Shown: positions 6,504-15,545, numbered from the stretch's first letter. The stretch is 35,359 nt of DNA from Acidiferrobacterales bacterium (GCA_947258385.1 CAMYII010000074.1:53110-88468), one strand, 5' to 3'. Translations and numbers: made by a program. The notes: a model not told the origin generated them from the sequence alone.

Positions 6504-8084
6504 CTACAATAGAAAATCCATCATTGAAGAGGGTAAGCCGATCAAATGGAAAAGAACCTTATCCTTTGCCTGAACGTCAAATAGTAAATCAGCGCTCTTG
6601 TGCTCAAGTGAAGGTGGCCAATCCAGCTGGCCCTCGGGAGTGATTTTAGCGGAATGGGCGGTTCTCTCTTGAATACTCCCGCGCACGGCGGCTGCTAAGT
6701 CCGGCTGATCGTCACAGATAAAAATAATTTCAGAATTTATATTATTAGAACGAGGGTCCATATTGAAGGTTCCAATAATGGTCTGATCTTCGCCTACGAC
6801 TACAGTCTTTGCATGGATACCCCACCTTGCATTCCTCACTTCTTCATTTATCAATGGAGCCCCGGGGAGAGGCAAAGAAGAGTAGACAGCCACATCCAAT
6901 CCTTTTTTGATATATTGTTTGGATCTTTTGTTAAAGATGCTCACGATAGGGCTCGCGTCCGTCGATCGCAGGCTGTTTGTCAAAAGCTCAATTTTTACCC
7001 CTCGATCCAATAACGTCATAATCCCTCTGGCAACCAGATCTTTTGGTACAAAATAGGGGTTTTCAAATGTTACTCGATCCCCTTCTGATAACAGAGCCAT
7101 CCTTTGATACACTTCCTTTACTATGTCAGTTTCAAAAAACACATTATCAGAATACAGATCCAAGGGGTTGGGAATCACATTTGATAGATGTGGAACAGGG
7201 GTTCTATCACCTAGCACATCGAGAGTATGATCTATAGGATTAAATAAGGGTTTTACATATATTCTTAACCTTGGTGGAACAGTCGCTATCGTAATATTAT
7301 GACACTCACCCTGATATTCTCTTTCAAGTTGCTCCTGGCCAAGGCGCCGAACTTCGTTTCTTAATATAATATCCTTTGGGGTAACTGGAAAAAGGCCTTC
7401 GGTGAATTTGTCAACTTTCTTATAGTCTTCAAGGGATGCATCGTTATCCATCCACCCAGATCCATCATCGGACGTCAGGCCTTGAGCTGGAAAAAGGTCT
7501 TGAGTTAGAAAACTATTCCAATAGCTCTCAAAATCGGACCGTAACGCCTGAACGATCGGACCTGAAAACCAGATGTCTCGGTCGAGGAAATTATATCTTG
7601 CGCTTAAATCAAAATATTCAACACCCACATTTCGCCCACCTATGATGGCATCTCGCCCATCTATAATAAGAATTTTGCGATGATTTCGGTGATTAAGGAA
7701 TCCGGGCACAGGGTAGGGGTTGTAGTGCCTGAGCTCAAATTTTCCTTTTCCCAGGCGAGAGAGAGCTTCCCCTTCAACGGCCCCCATTTTAGCTGATAAG
7801 AAAAAGTGATCGACGATAAGGCGCACCTTCACCCCTGACCGGGCCTTCTTTAATAACTCCTGAAGAAAGAGTCTTCCAGCAGGGTCCTTCCATAAATAGA
7901 AGTATTCAGCTTCTATGGAAATTCTGGCTGACTGGATGGCCTCTAAGCGCTTCTCGAGAGAGCCCATTCCGGCATTTAAGAGCTGTACGGAGTGCCGTTC
8001 CTGGCTTCTGAACACCGTTGCAGAAGCGATCGAAGAGCAGCATAAGAAATTGAAGATCACGAGGAAAATTAGTGAATTAGGCAT
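6504..8084 (-). CDS. Phospholipase D superfamily protein, cardiolipin synthase (ClsC-like)
   Basis: 526 aa with an N-terminal signal sequence or anchor (SLIFLVIFNFLCCSSIASA) and two HKD phosphatidyltransferase motifs: NHRKILIIDGRDAIIGGRN and IHAKTVVVGEDQTIIGTFNM. The spacing and the IEAEYFYLWKDPAGR, LLKKARSGVKVRLIVDHFF and IGGRNVGVEYFD blocks match the YmdC/ClsC branch, which forms cardiolipin from phospholipid headgroup exchange. Location at the periplasmic face or inner membrane is inferred from the signal. The gene is AT-rich relative to the chromosome backbone and shares that trait with the neighbouring small genes, suggesting acquisition. Divergent from the lipoprotein gene at 8232. Exact substrate is not determined by the sequence. 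Confidence 0.85.
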   Translation of the reverse strand: MPNSLIFLVIFNFLCCSSIASATVFRSQERHSVQLLNAGMGSLEKRLEAIQSARISIEAEYFYLWKDPAGRLFLQELLKKARSGVKVRLIVDHFFLSAKMGAVEGEALSRLGKGKFELRHYNPYPVPGFLNHRNHRKILIIDGRDAIIGGRNVGVEYFDLSARYNFLDRDIWFSGPIVQALRSDFESYWNSFLTQDLFPAQGLTSDDGSGWMDNDASLEDYKKVDKFTEGLFPVTPKDIILRNEVRRLGQEQLEREYQGECHNITIATVPPRLRIYVKPLFNPIDHTLDVLGDRTPVPHLSNVIPNPLDLYSDNVFFETDIVKEVYQRMALLSEGDRVTFENPYFVPKDLVARGIMTLLDRGVKIELLTNSLRSTDASPIVSIFNKRSKQYIKKGLDVAVYSSLPLPGAPLINEEVRNARWGIHAKTVVVGEDQTIIGTFNMDPRSNNINSEIIFICDDQPDLAAAVRGSIQERTAHSAKITPEGQLDWPPSLEHKSADLLFDVQAKDKVLFHLIGLPSSMMDFLL

Positions 8085-8231
8085 CCTGACCTTCCACTGA
8101 TTTAATTCATTGGCACTGCCCGTGTACCATGTTTAGATGCAGAGAGTCAATTTGTCGTGGGTCTGCTGTTTAGTGTAAGAAGAAGATCAATACCCCATAA
8201 GAAAACCCGGATCAGAGTGAGATAGGATAAT

Positions 8232-8615
8232 ATGAATCGCGCGATACAGATGGCCAGGAGAAATGGTGGTATATACATTTTGCTGCTAATCGGTTTTCTA
8301 TCTGGATGTACGAATCATGGTGAATTGAAGCAGGAAAGAGCGGAGCCTCTAATATTACGTACCGAAGTTGCACGTATTCCTGCAGAAGGACATGTCACAG
8401 AACTCAAAGGAAGAGCAACCGTATTGAAAAAGTTTCACCATAAGAATGGTTATAAAGATGTTACCTTAGGGGAGACCCTTAACGACGGTGATATTCTTGT
8501 GTTATACGAAAAGAGCATCCTGGTGTTGAATTTTTCTAACAGCCAGAAAATAGTTATGCAATCTTACGATAAAGCTCGTTGGTTTACGATTCGGTTTGAC
8601 AAAGGAGGCAACTAG
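8232..8615 (+). CDS. Small lipoprotein with a FecR-like beta domain
   Basis: 127 aa. The signal peptide ends in a lipobox, GFLSGC, with lipidated Cys at about position 26. The mature domain GRATVLKKFHHKNGYKDVTL followed by GETLNDGDILVLYEKSILVL has the FecR-type pattern GxxxLNxGDxI...SxLxLxF. FecR-type domains occur in cell-envelope and signalling proteins. ATG is preceded by GGAT 4-5 bp away. It is divergent from the phospholipase D-type gene with a 147-bp gap; no partner sigma factor or TonB receptor is near, so classic Fec signalling is unlikely. Function unknown. Confidence 0.65.
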   Translation: MNRAIQMARRNGGIYILLLIGFLSGCTNHGELKQERAEPLILRTEVARIPAEGHVTELKGRATVLKKFHHKNGYKDVTLGETLNDGDILVLYEKSILVLNFSNSQKIVMQSYDKARWFTIRFDKGGN

Positions 8616-8729
8616 CCCCCTAGGCCGCCCTCCCGATGTTGTTTCTGGGGCTGGATTGGGGTCAACCCCTACTACCCCGCTATCAGCCGACCCTTGGCTG
8701 TTATACCGGCGGCAAGGCCGGCCTACAAA

Positions 8730-9488
8730 TCATTCATCCATCAAAATCTGGAGCATTTTTTCGTGATTGTTTAGAAAATCCCGCGCGATACGGAAATGCT
8801 CGGTTTCCGTGTAATCAATCTTCCGCAGGCCTTCTTGTGACAACACGAAGATCTGCGCATTCGGGTAGGCCATGATGATCGGCGAATGTGTTGCAATGAT
8901 GAACTGTGAGTTGTTCTGAACCAATTCATGCATTCTTGAAATCATTGCCATCTGTCGTGTCGGTGATAACGCCGCTTCTGGTTCATCTAAGATATAAAAG
9001 CCCTTGCCCCCAAACCGATTCATTAATAACGCAAAAAACGATTCACCATGGGATTGTTGGTGAAGCGATATTCCACCGTATGAGTCTTTAATCGGAGGAC
9101 CCAGTCCTGGTGCTTCGTCTAATTCATCGATATTGGTAGCGACGTTATAAAAACTCTCCGCCCGCAGAAAGAAGCCATCTTTGGGGCGGCGAATCCCGCG
9201 CGACAGGCGCAGGAACTTGTAAAGCTCCGAGTGCGACGTGCGTGTGGTGAAATTAAAGTTCCGCGTACCGCCTTCCGGGTTGAACCCCGAAGCCACGGCA
9301 ATCGCCTCGAGCAGGGTCGACTTCCCCGTGCCGTTCTCACCAATGATGAACGTAACGGCTGGGTGCAAGGTTAAAGTATCAAAATGACGGACTGCGGGCA
9401 GGCAGAATGGGTACGCCTCGAAGGAAGGGACCTTATCCCGCAGCAGCCGAACTTGCAGGAGATAATGCTTAGCGTCTATCGTGCTCAT
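8730..9488 (-). CDS. AAA/ABC-type ATPase, COG3910-like
   Basis: 252 aa single-domain ATPase related to the SMC/RecF/ABC group. Walker A GENGTGKST (about residue 50), a signature-like QQSHGE, Walker B GFYILDEPEAALS and the H-loop IIATHSPIIMA are all visible. The lack of transmembrane segments and of a paired permease rules out a transporter. Proteins of this type are usually stand-alone predicted ATPases of unknown role, sometimes found with defence genes. No nuclease or other partner is encoded next to it: the LysR gene upstream is 20 bp away on the same strand, but a functional link is not evident. Confidence 0.85.
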   Translation of the reverse strand: MSTIDAKHYLLQVRLLRDKVPSFEAYPFCLPAVRHFDTLTLHPAVTFIIGENGTGKSTLLEAIAVASGFNPEGGTRNFNFTTRTSHSELYKFLRLSRGIRRPKDGFFLRAESFYNVATNIDELDEAPGLGPPIKDSYGGISLHQQSHGESFFALLMNRFGGKGFYILDEPEAALSPTRQMAMISRMHELVQNNSQFIIATHSPIIMAYPNAQIFVLSQEGLRKIDYTETEHFRIARDFLNNHEKMLQILMDE

Positions 9489-9508
9489 TCAGCATCCACG
9501 GTTATTGC

Positions 9509-10426
9509 TTAACCATTTCTCGCCAATAAACGGGGTTGTTTATAGACGCCAAAATGGCTACGCAAATGTTCGATGAGCCGTTTTACCTTCTGTGGAACTA
9601 GTTTTCGTTCCGGATAGACCGCGTGGACCACCATTGGCATCGGCTTATAGTCTTTGAGGACGGCCTTCAAATATCCTCGATCAATATAATCGGCCACCAT
9701 CCACAAAGGGATGATAGCGATGCCCAAACCAGACAACACGGCTTCACGAATCGCATCCGGGTTGTTCGCACTGAAACGTCCACTCACCTGAATCTTCTCT
9801 ATCCCTTGCTTGCCGTTGAATGTCCAAGTATTACGTGCGGGGTGTAAATTGAACACCAGGCAGTCATGCGTCTCAAGGTCCGACAATGTCTTCGGCTCGC
9901 CGTGATCGGCAAGATAGTCCGGGCTGGCGACGGCGATTCTGGGGCAGTCCCCAATCTTGGTTGCGATCAGGGAAGACTCGCTGAGTGGACCCATGCGTAC
10001 GGCAAGATCCACCCCTTCCTTGACCAGGTCTATGGTCCTGTCATCGAGTATCAGGTCGAGTTTGAGCCCCGGGTGTTGCGCAAGAAATTTCCGCATATGC
10101 GGAATCACCTGCAGTCGCCCATAGGCGATGGGCGTACTCAGCCGGAGCGTGCCGGTAATCTGTGTTTGCTCATGTCTTACGTGGGCCTCTGCATCGGAGA
10201 TTGCATCCAGTATCTGAACACATCGCTGGTAGTATTCTTTGCCCGGTTCAGTGAGCTTGAGCTGGCGCGAGCTTCGTTTCAGCAACTTGCTGCCCAGCTT
10301 TTGTTCCAGGGCCGCCACGTGTTTGCTGACGGTCGGTTGTGTCAGGTTTGTTTCGCTCGCCACAGCGGAAAAGCTGCCGGATTCGACGACCCGGCGAAAC
10401 AGGGACATTGCCAATAAGGTATCCAC
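9509..10426 (-). CDS. LysR-family transcriptional regulator
   Basis: 305 aa, normal LTTR length. The N-terminal winged helix-turn-helix is ETNLTQPTVSKHVAALEQKL (about residues 25-44) followed by the linker helix. The effector-binding domain contains GTLRLSTPIAYGRL, the DLILDDR...VDLAVRMGPL pair and LSGLGIAIIPLWMV. Start GTG at 10426 is supported by GGAGGT 8 bp upstream. Two similar 16-bp palindromic sites lie at 10445-10460 and 10487-10502, just upstream, and probably bind this protein. No gene is divergently transcribed from the other side, unlike most LTTR loci; the next gene upstream, an exported hydrolase, reads the same way. The effector and targets are unknown. Confidence 0.92.
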   Translation of the reverse strand: MDTLLAMSLFRRVVESGSFSAVASETNLTQPTVSKHVAALEQKLGSKLLKRSSRQLKLTEPGKEYYQRCVQILDAISDAEAHVRHEQTQITGTLRLSTPIAYGRLQVIPHMRKFLAQHPGLKLDLILDDRTIDLVKEGVDLAVRMGPLSESSLIATKIGDCPRIAVASPDYLADHGEPKTLSDLETHDCLVFNLHPARNTWTFNGKQGIEKIQVSGRFSANNPDAIREAVLSGLGIAIIPLWMVADYIDRGYLKAVLKDYKPMPMVVHAVYPERKLVPQKVKRLIEHLRSHFGVYKQPRLLARNG

Positions 10427-10444
10427 AGCGAAAGACCTCCATCC

Positions 10445-10502
10445 ATTCCCAGTAGGAATAATAGGTATGCATGTTCTGGGTATTCTATTCGCAGTAAGAA
10501 TA
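10445..10502. promoter_or_regulatory. Twin LysR-type operator sites
   Basis: Two copies of a partly palindromic 16-mer, ATTCCCAGTAGGAATA (10445-10460) and ATTCGCAGTAAGAATA (10487-10502), 14 of 16 identical. They start 42 bp apart, four helical turns, and the first is about 19 bp before the LTTR start codon. ATTC...GAAT arms with a 7-8-bp centre fit the T-N11-A type of LTTR boxes. Autoregulation is likely. In 10505-10707 I see no gene. Confidence 0.6.
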
Positions 10503-10707
10503 CCTTAATCTGTTTTTCCGCCGCAACAAGGGTGGGGGGCGGCGGGCATTTTATGGGCGTACAAACGGGGGGATAGAGCAACGATTTGTGGATTAAGGGA
10601 GCGAGGTATCGCCCATCGATTTGTCGCCACCTGGGACTCATAGGCTACGTAATAAAAACTGGGAGGTCGTAGCGGTCCAAGGCGGTGACGTTTTTATCAA
10701 CAATAAT

Positions 10708-10750
10708 TAAGGGGGCGGAGGGGTTAGGATTTAGTCCCTTCGCCCCCTTA
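10708..10750 (-). terminator. Strong hairpin terminator after the exported hydrolase gene
   Basis: 15-bp stem 10708-10722 with 10736-10750, one G-T pair, 13-nt loop. It lies 14 bp beyond the stop of the minus-strand hydrolase gene and is followed on that strand by an A/T-rich stretch. Confidence 0.7.
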
Positions 10751-10763
10751 TTGCTTCCTTTCT

Positions 10764-12014
10764 TTAATCCATCCGGTAATTCAGTCCATACTTATCTGCC
10801 AAGGTACTGAACGTGCTCAATGCCTCCCCTTGCAGTATCGATCCCACATCCTGGAGTGGCTCGCTTGTCCCGACATATTGAAGCAGCATGCCAAAAGCGA
10901 ACAGAAGTTCGCCGGTGGTGAAGTTGCAATGCTCAAAGCGGTCGATCGGGATATTGAGGTGACGGGTAAGAAAAGAACCTGTAAGGATTGTTTTCAGGCT
11001 GTAAATATTTTCGTGGACGTAAGGAATTTGTTGATCAAGCGTTGTATGCATCGTTATCAATGGCACGCTCAGTGCCCCACTTGTGTTATAGAAGGTCTTC
11101 ATTTCCTGGATAGCTGCTGGATCGGCAGCAGCCCGCATGACCAGCAGATTTAGTAAAAGATCATTATTTGATCCCGTATACCAGCGGGACTGATTGTCGA
11201 ACGGGAAACCCCCTAAGGTGGCTGAGGCATCGTTGAGATTGACTACCGCATAATTCAATACATCGTTGGCCGAGACACGCAATGTATTGATGTAGTCATT
11301 GGCGTCAAACGGGAGACGAGCGACCTTTACCCACTGATCAAGTCTGTTCTTATTTTCCGGCGCAAATATCACCGGTTCGACCGCGAGTGCATAGTACTCG
11401 CTCCAGTTATCGATAAGGTCTTGCGACGGATGAAACGGATCACCCGGGATCAACCCGGGGAAAAAATACTCAAATGTCACCCGGGCATCACCAAAATAGG
11501 TCATTTGGAAGGGAAAATCCCCAACCGGTCCACATAAGGCCATACCACCATTAAAGATCTGCGGGTGCTGCTCCGTGAGCAAGGCCGTGATAACGCCACC
11601 CTCTGAGGCACCGGTCAGAAAGATCTGCGACGGGGTTCCTTGTTCGGCGGCAAAGAGTTTGACCAGATCGAGAATGTCCTCGGCTCCCTGGCGTACCGCC
11701 AGGCCGGTCTTGCTGAAGCTGTTGGTTGCAAAGCCGTATCCGAGTCCATTGACCAGTTCCGGTAAGCTCTGGTCACCTATTTGCAACTGTTCCTCCGGTA
11801 TCCGCACCGGCGTATTAGCGTCCTGGAAGCCATGCGCGAAAACAACCAACTTGCCGTTATATACGTCAGCCGGCGGCATGCAGATACGATAGATGGAGCC
11901 ACTCGCTTGCAGGCCATCCGGTGCACAGAATGACGCGCCCAAGGCTGGTGCGGAAAACAACAATAATAAAAGGGTGAAGGCGACAGATAGCTTTTGGTGG
12001 ATATCACGAGACAT
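10764..12014 (-). CDS. Secreted alpha/beta hydrolase (esterase/lipase-like)
   Basis: 416 aa with ATG at 12014 supported by a perfect AAGGAGGT ribosome site 6 bp upstream (12020-12027). The open frame extends far upstream to 12611 but those codons are non-coding in character. A signal peptide (FTLLLLLFSAPALGA) directs export. Alpha/beta-hydrolase features: a strand/oxyanion region KLVVFAHGFQD, nucleophile elbow IFLTGASEGGVITALL (G-A-S-E-G-G, catalytic Ser), a late acid candidate in ITMHTTLDQQIPY and a late His in DRFEHCNFT. The order Ser-Asp-His is as expected. The substrate cannot be read from the sequence; polymer or ester hydrolysis outside the inner membrane is likely. A strong terminator follows. 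Confidence 0.8.
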   Translation of the reverse strand: MSRDIHQKLSVAFTLLLLLFSAPALGASFCAPDGLQASGSIYRICMPPADVYNGKLVVFAHGFQDANTPVRIPEEQLQIGDQSLPELVNGLGYGFATNSFSKTGLAVRQGAEDILDLVKLFAAEQGTPSQIFLTGASEGGVITALLTEQHPQIFNGGMALCGPVGDFPFQMTYFGDARVTFEYFFPGLIPGDPFHPSQDLIDNWSEYYALAVEPVIFAPENKNRLDQWVKVARLPFDANDYINTLRVSANDVLNYAVVNLNDASATLGGFPFDNQSRWYTGSNNDLLLNLLVMRAAADPAAIQEMKTFYNTSGALSVPLITMHTTLDQQIPYVHENIYSLKTILTGSFLTRHLNIPIDRFEHCNFTTGELLFAFGMLLQYVGTSEPLQDVGSILQGEALSTFSTLADKYGLNYRMD

Positions 12015-12347
12015 GTCCGACCTCCTTGGTGAATATACCTTACGGAATTGGTTTATCGAAAAATTTGATGTTAGCGGAAAAGCCCAGCAGAACAGCCGCC
12101 GCGGAACAGCCCGTAGACTCCCCTCCCCGCCCCCACACGCCAGGACCCAAGGCCCCGGTCGCGACACACCGGCGTTGTCTACTTTATTCTTGTTGGTCCG
12201 CCCGGTAAAGGGACACCCCCACGCTCTTGCTCGATAGGCCCAAGGGCTTATTTCGTACAGTATCTGCTGCCGACGTCCCCCGCTTGTGGAACACCTTGAT
12301 TCATCCTGAGATTGGACTTCTCCCCTCGGAACGCATGTGACGGTGAC

Positions 12348-12353
12348 TATAAT
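12348..12353 (+). promoter_or_regulatory. Candidate -10 box for the M48 protease gene
   Basis: TATAAT at 12348-12353, about 70 bp upstream of the ATG at 12425, in an otherwise non-coding gap (12015-12424). No good -35 at the usual spacing; TGAC just upstream could help as an extended -10. The rest of the gap shows no recognisable gene. Confidence 0.35.
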
Positions 12354-12424
12354 CAATTTGAGGTTTACATATTCTCGACGATCATATCGGACAAGATAAA
12401 AACGAAAACAGGAGACTTCGAACC

Positions 12425-14536
12425 ATGGAATGCCCAAATTGCAGGGACACCGCGCTGCGCCCGGTGCTGACCAAACAAGGCGTTGTGGTCGATTATTGTG
12501 ACGTGTGCAAGGGGGTGTGGCTCGACCGGGGCGAATTGTTTCATTTCGCGAAAAAGCCGATGCGCGTGTCCCAGGCGCTGCAGGATGCCCTGAAGAGGCA
12601 GAGCCCGACACACAAGCGCTCGCCCCGCACGGGCAAGCCGATGGTTCAGATCGCCTATCGCGGTGCGCTGGCCCTCGATTACTGCCCCGCCTCCGGCGGG
12701 CTGTGGTTCGATGCCGGGGAGCTGAAGGCGCTGCTGGAGCAGGAACGCAACGTACGCTTCGCGCTCGATCGCAAGGCCGCGGCGAGGCACAGCGAAAAAG
12801 AGCCGGCCGGCACCCGCGTCGATCGGCGCGAGGCCCGGCGCCATCGCCGGATCCGCTCCGGCCTGCTGCCGTTGCCCAACCTGTTTCTACGGTCCACGGT
12901 CACCCTGACAGGGCTCTATGCCCTGCTGGGCGCGGTGCTGATCGCGGCGGTCGAGTTCGCCGGTATGTCACTGGATCTCGCCGTCGGCATCGGTATCGGC
13001 ATCGTACTGCTGCAGTTCCTGATCGGGCCCTTTCTCATGGATCTGTCCTTGCGCTGGCTCTACCGCATGCAATGGGTCCCGCCCTCGGAACTCCCCGAAC
13101 ACCTGCGGCAATTCGTGGATAAGGTATGTAAGAAAAAGCGCATCAAGTTTCCCCGTTTCGGGATTATCAACGACGGCGCGCCGCAGGCCTTCACTTACGG
13201 TCATGTGCCGAACAATGCGCGCATCGTCATCTCGCGCGGCATACTGGAGCTGCTGGAACCGGAGGAGGCGGAGGCCGTGGTGGCCCACGAGCTGGGTCAC
13301 GCGGTGCACTGGGACATGTTTCTCATGACCATCGCCCAGCTCGTGCCGTTGTTGCTCTACTTTGTCTACCGCAGCCTGATCCGTATGCGCAGGGCGGGAC
13401 GCAACAACAAAAGCGCCGGGGCGAGAATCGCCATCGCCATCGGCGCCTATGTCTTGTACATTATCAGCGAATACGTGGTGCTGTGGTTCTCGCGCACGCG
13501 CGAATACCACGCCGACCGCTTCGCCGGTGAGGTCACGGGCCGGCCGTCTACGCTCGCCAGCGCCCTGGTCAAGATCGCCTACGGGCTGGCAGGCCAGAAA
13601 AAGGAAGAACAGACCGAAGAAACCGAAAGCCGCAGCACCGAAACCAAAGGCCGCAGCACCAACCTCGCGGCGATCGGGGCGCTGGGTATCTTCGACGCCG
13701 GGGCGGCCCAATCGCTGGCCATTACCAGTTACGCCGAAGGGGGCGGCGCCGGCGCGCCGGTGAACAAGGAGCAACTGAAAGGCGCCATGCGCTGGGATCT
13801 GTGGAATCCCTGGGCCAAGTGGTACGAGCTGCATTCGACGCACCCGCTGGTAGCCCACCGCCTGCGCTATCTCTCCGACCAGGCCGTGCACAAGGGCCAG
13901 GAACCGTATGTGGTCTTTGATCAGGTGCGACCCGAGTCCTACTGGGATGAGTTCTTCACGGACCTGACGATTCACTTGTTGCCGCTGGCGGCGCTGCTCG
14001 TGCCATTGGCGTTCTTCGGCCTGCGTTCGCTCGACCAGACGACCGCGATGCAGCAACCGGTATGGCCCGTGATGCTCACCCTGCTCGGCGCCGCCCTGCT
14101 CCTGCGCTTCCGCTTCAGCTACCGAGGCGGTTACTTTCCGGAGATGAGCGTGGCGTCGCTGCTCAAACGGGTCAAGGTCTCGGCCGTGCGGCCGGTACCC
14201 TGCACCCTGCGCGGCACCATCATCGGACGCGGCGTGCCGGGGTATCTCTTTTCCGAGGACTTCGTGCTGAAGGACGACACCGGCATCATGTTCCTGGACT
14301 ACCGCCAGCCGTTGGGGTTGTGGGAACTGCTGTTCGCGCTGCTCAAAGCCGAGGACTACCAGGGCCGCGAGGTGGTCGTTGAAGGCTGGTACCGGCGCGC
14401 GCCGGTGCCCTACGTGGAGCTGAAATCTATCCGCGCCGGCGCCAACTTAAGCCGCAGTTGGGTACCGTTCCTGTACCGCCTAACGGCCATCGCCCTTTTG
14501 GTCGCCGGTTTGATCTGGGGGATGGGCGCGAACTAG
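12425..14536 (+). CDS. Large membrane M48 (HtpX/Ste24-like) zinc metalloprotease with N-terminal zinc ribbons
   Basis: 703 aa. The N-terminus has a TFIIB-type zinc ribbon (MECPNCRDTAL...YCDVCKGVWLDRGEL) and a second related ribbon-like unit with fewer Cys (LDYCPASGGLWFDAGELKAL). Transmembrane helices come next, then the M48 catalytic site HELGH (His288-Glu289-His292) and the third ligand Glu360 in REYHADRFAGEV, flanked by more helices. A C-terminal part of about 200 residues has two more helices and a beta-rich region (CTLRGTIIGRGVPGYLFSED, VVVEGWYRRAPVPYVELKSI) resembling an OB-like or GIDE-type domain. HtpX itself is only about 290 aa, so this is a fused, larger relative with a likely role in inner-membrane protein quality control. 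ATG has GGAG 10 bp upstream. Stands alone, convergent with sppA 28 bp away. Confidence 0.88.
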   Translation: MECPNCRDTALRPVLTKQGVVVDYCDVCKGVWLDRGELFHFAKKPMRVSQALQDALKRQSPTHKRSPRTGKPMVQIAYRGALALDYCPASGGLWFDAGELKALLEQERNVRFALDRKAAARHSEKEPAGTRVDRREARRHRRIRSGLLPLPNLFLRSTVTLTGLYALLGAVLIAAVEFAGMSLDLAVGIGIGIVLLQFLIGPFLMDLSLRWLYRMQWVPPSELPEHLRQFVDKVCKKKRIKFPRFGIINDGAPQAFTYGHVPNNARIVISRGILELLEPEEAEAVVAHELGHAVHWDMFLMTIAQLVPLLLYFVYRSLIRMRRAGRNNKSAGARIAIAIGAYVLYIISEYVVLWFSRTREYHADRFAGEVTGRPSTLASALVKIAYGLAGQKKEEQTEETESRSTETKGRSTNLAAIGALGIFDAGAAQSLAITSYAEGGGAGAPVNKEQLKGAMRWDLWNPWAKWYELHSTHPLVAHRLRYLSDQAVHKGQEPYVVFDQVRPESYWDEFFTDLTIHLLPLAALLVPLAFFGLRSLDQTTAMQQPVWPVMLTLLGAALLLRFRFSYRGGYFPEMSVASLLKRVKVSAVRPVPCTLRGTIIGRGVPGYLFSEDFVLKDDTGIMFLDYRQPLGLWELLFALLKAEDYQGREVVVEGWYRRAPVPYVELKSIRAGANLSRSWVPFLYRLTAIALLVAGLIWGMGAN

Positions 14537-14564
14537 CCGGGGTGTCGTGTCCGCCGACCCCGCG

Positions 14565-15533
14565 TCATTTCACGCCCGGGGTCAGCCCCAGATAATTCGT
14601 CCCCAGGGTATGGGCGATGGAGGACCCGAGGCGCCCGGCGAAGCGGTCGAAGAAACTTTCACGATACGTAAAATCAACGATCTGTTCGGCGCCGATCACC
14701 TCGCGCGCCACATGGCTGGCGCTGCCGAGCTCGTCAACGAGGCCCAGGGCTAGCGCCCTGTCGCCAGTCCAGAACAAGCCGCTGAAGGTCTCGCGGGTCT
14801 CTTTCAGACTGTCCCCTCTTCCCTCGCGCACGGTATCGATGAACTGCTGATGGATGTCGTCGAGCATCTTCTGCGCGTGGCGCTTGTGCTGGGGCGTTAA
14901 TGGCGAGAACGGATCGAGTATGCCCTTGTTCTTGCCAGCGGTGAGCAGGCGCCGTTCGATGCCGAGCTTCTTCATGGCCTCGACGAACCCGAAGCCGTCC
15001 ATGAGCACGCCGATGGAACCGACGAGACTGGCCTGGCTGGCGAAGATCTTGTCGGCGCTCGCCACGGCGTAGTAACAGCCCGAGGCGCAGACATCGCCGA
15101 TGACCGCATAGAACGGTTTGTTCGGATGTTTTGCGCGCAGCCTGACGATCTCATCGTTGATGTAGCTCGACTGCACCGGGCTGCCGCCGGGGCTGTTGGT
15201 GCGCAGAATCACGCCCTTGGCCTTGCTTTCGAACGCGGCCCGCAGTCCGGTGATCACATAATCGGCGCTCGCCGGGCTGCCCGGCGCGATAATGCCGTTC
15301 AGGTCCACCAGCGCCGTGTACTGGCCGGACAGCGGCGCGTCGTCGAGTTCGCTGGGCAGAATAAGAATAAGCGCGAACAGCAGATATAACGCAAAGAAGA
15401 GCTTGAAAAAGATGCCCCAGCGCCGTGCCTTGCGTTGCTCGTTGAGGGATTCATAGGCCAGGCGCTCCAGCAGGCTGCGCTCCCACGCCTCCTGCGGTCT
15501 CTGTTGTTCCTGACCGAAATTGTCTTCTGCCAT
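14565..15533 (-). CDS. sppA: Signal peptide peptidase SppA, short form (S49 family)
   Basis: 322 aa membrane serine protease that clears cleaved signal peptides. One N-terminal transmembrane helix (FFKLFFALYLLFALILILP), then the S49 domain with LRTNSPGGSPVQSSYINDEI and the catalytic Ser in VCASGCYYAVASADKI. The Lys dyad partner probably lies in LTAGKNKGILDPFSP. It has the length of the short Bacillus-like SppA, not the duplicated 67-kDa E. coli form. It is the last gene of a minus-strand cluster with the Rieske protein, the HAD phosphatase and rluC. Confidence 0.93.
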   Translation of the reverse strand: MAEDNFGQEQQRPQEAWERSLLERLAYESLNEQRKARRWGIFFKLFFALYLLFALILILPSELDDAPLSGQYTALVDLNGIIAPGSPASADYVITGLRAAFESKAKGVILRTNSPGGSPVQSSYINDEIVRLRAKHPNKPFYAVIGDVCASGCYYAVASADKIFASQASLVGSIGVLMDGFGFVEAMKKLGIERRLLTAGKNKGILDPFSPLTPQHKRHAQKMLDDIHQQFIDTVREGRGDSLKETRETFSGLFWTGDRALALGLVDELGSASHVAREVIGAEQIVDFTYRESFFDRFAGRLGSSIAHTLGTNYLGLTPGVK

Positions 15534-15545
15534 GTTGCTGTCCTG

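Noticed and set aside
6813-7645. Several plus-strand frames within the phospholipase D-type gene
   Set aside because: Shadows of the minus-strand gene, which has both HKD motifs and a signal peptide.
8616-8729. CRISPR or repeat array between the lipoprotein and ATPase genes
   Set aside because: Only short GC-rich inverted matches (CAGCC/GGCTG, GCCGG-type) are present, with no regular units; at most a weak terminator for the ATPase gene.
12015-12611. N-terminal extension of the secreted hydrolase up to 12611
   Set aside because: ATG 12014 has an ideal ribosome site and begins a signal peptide; the upstream codons lack coding character and would overlap the M48 gene.
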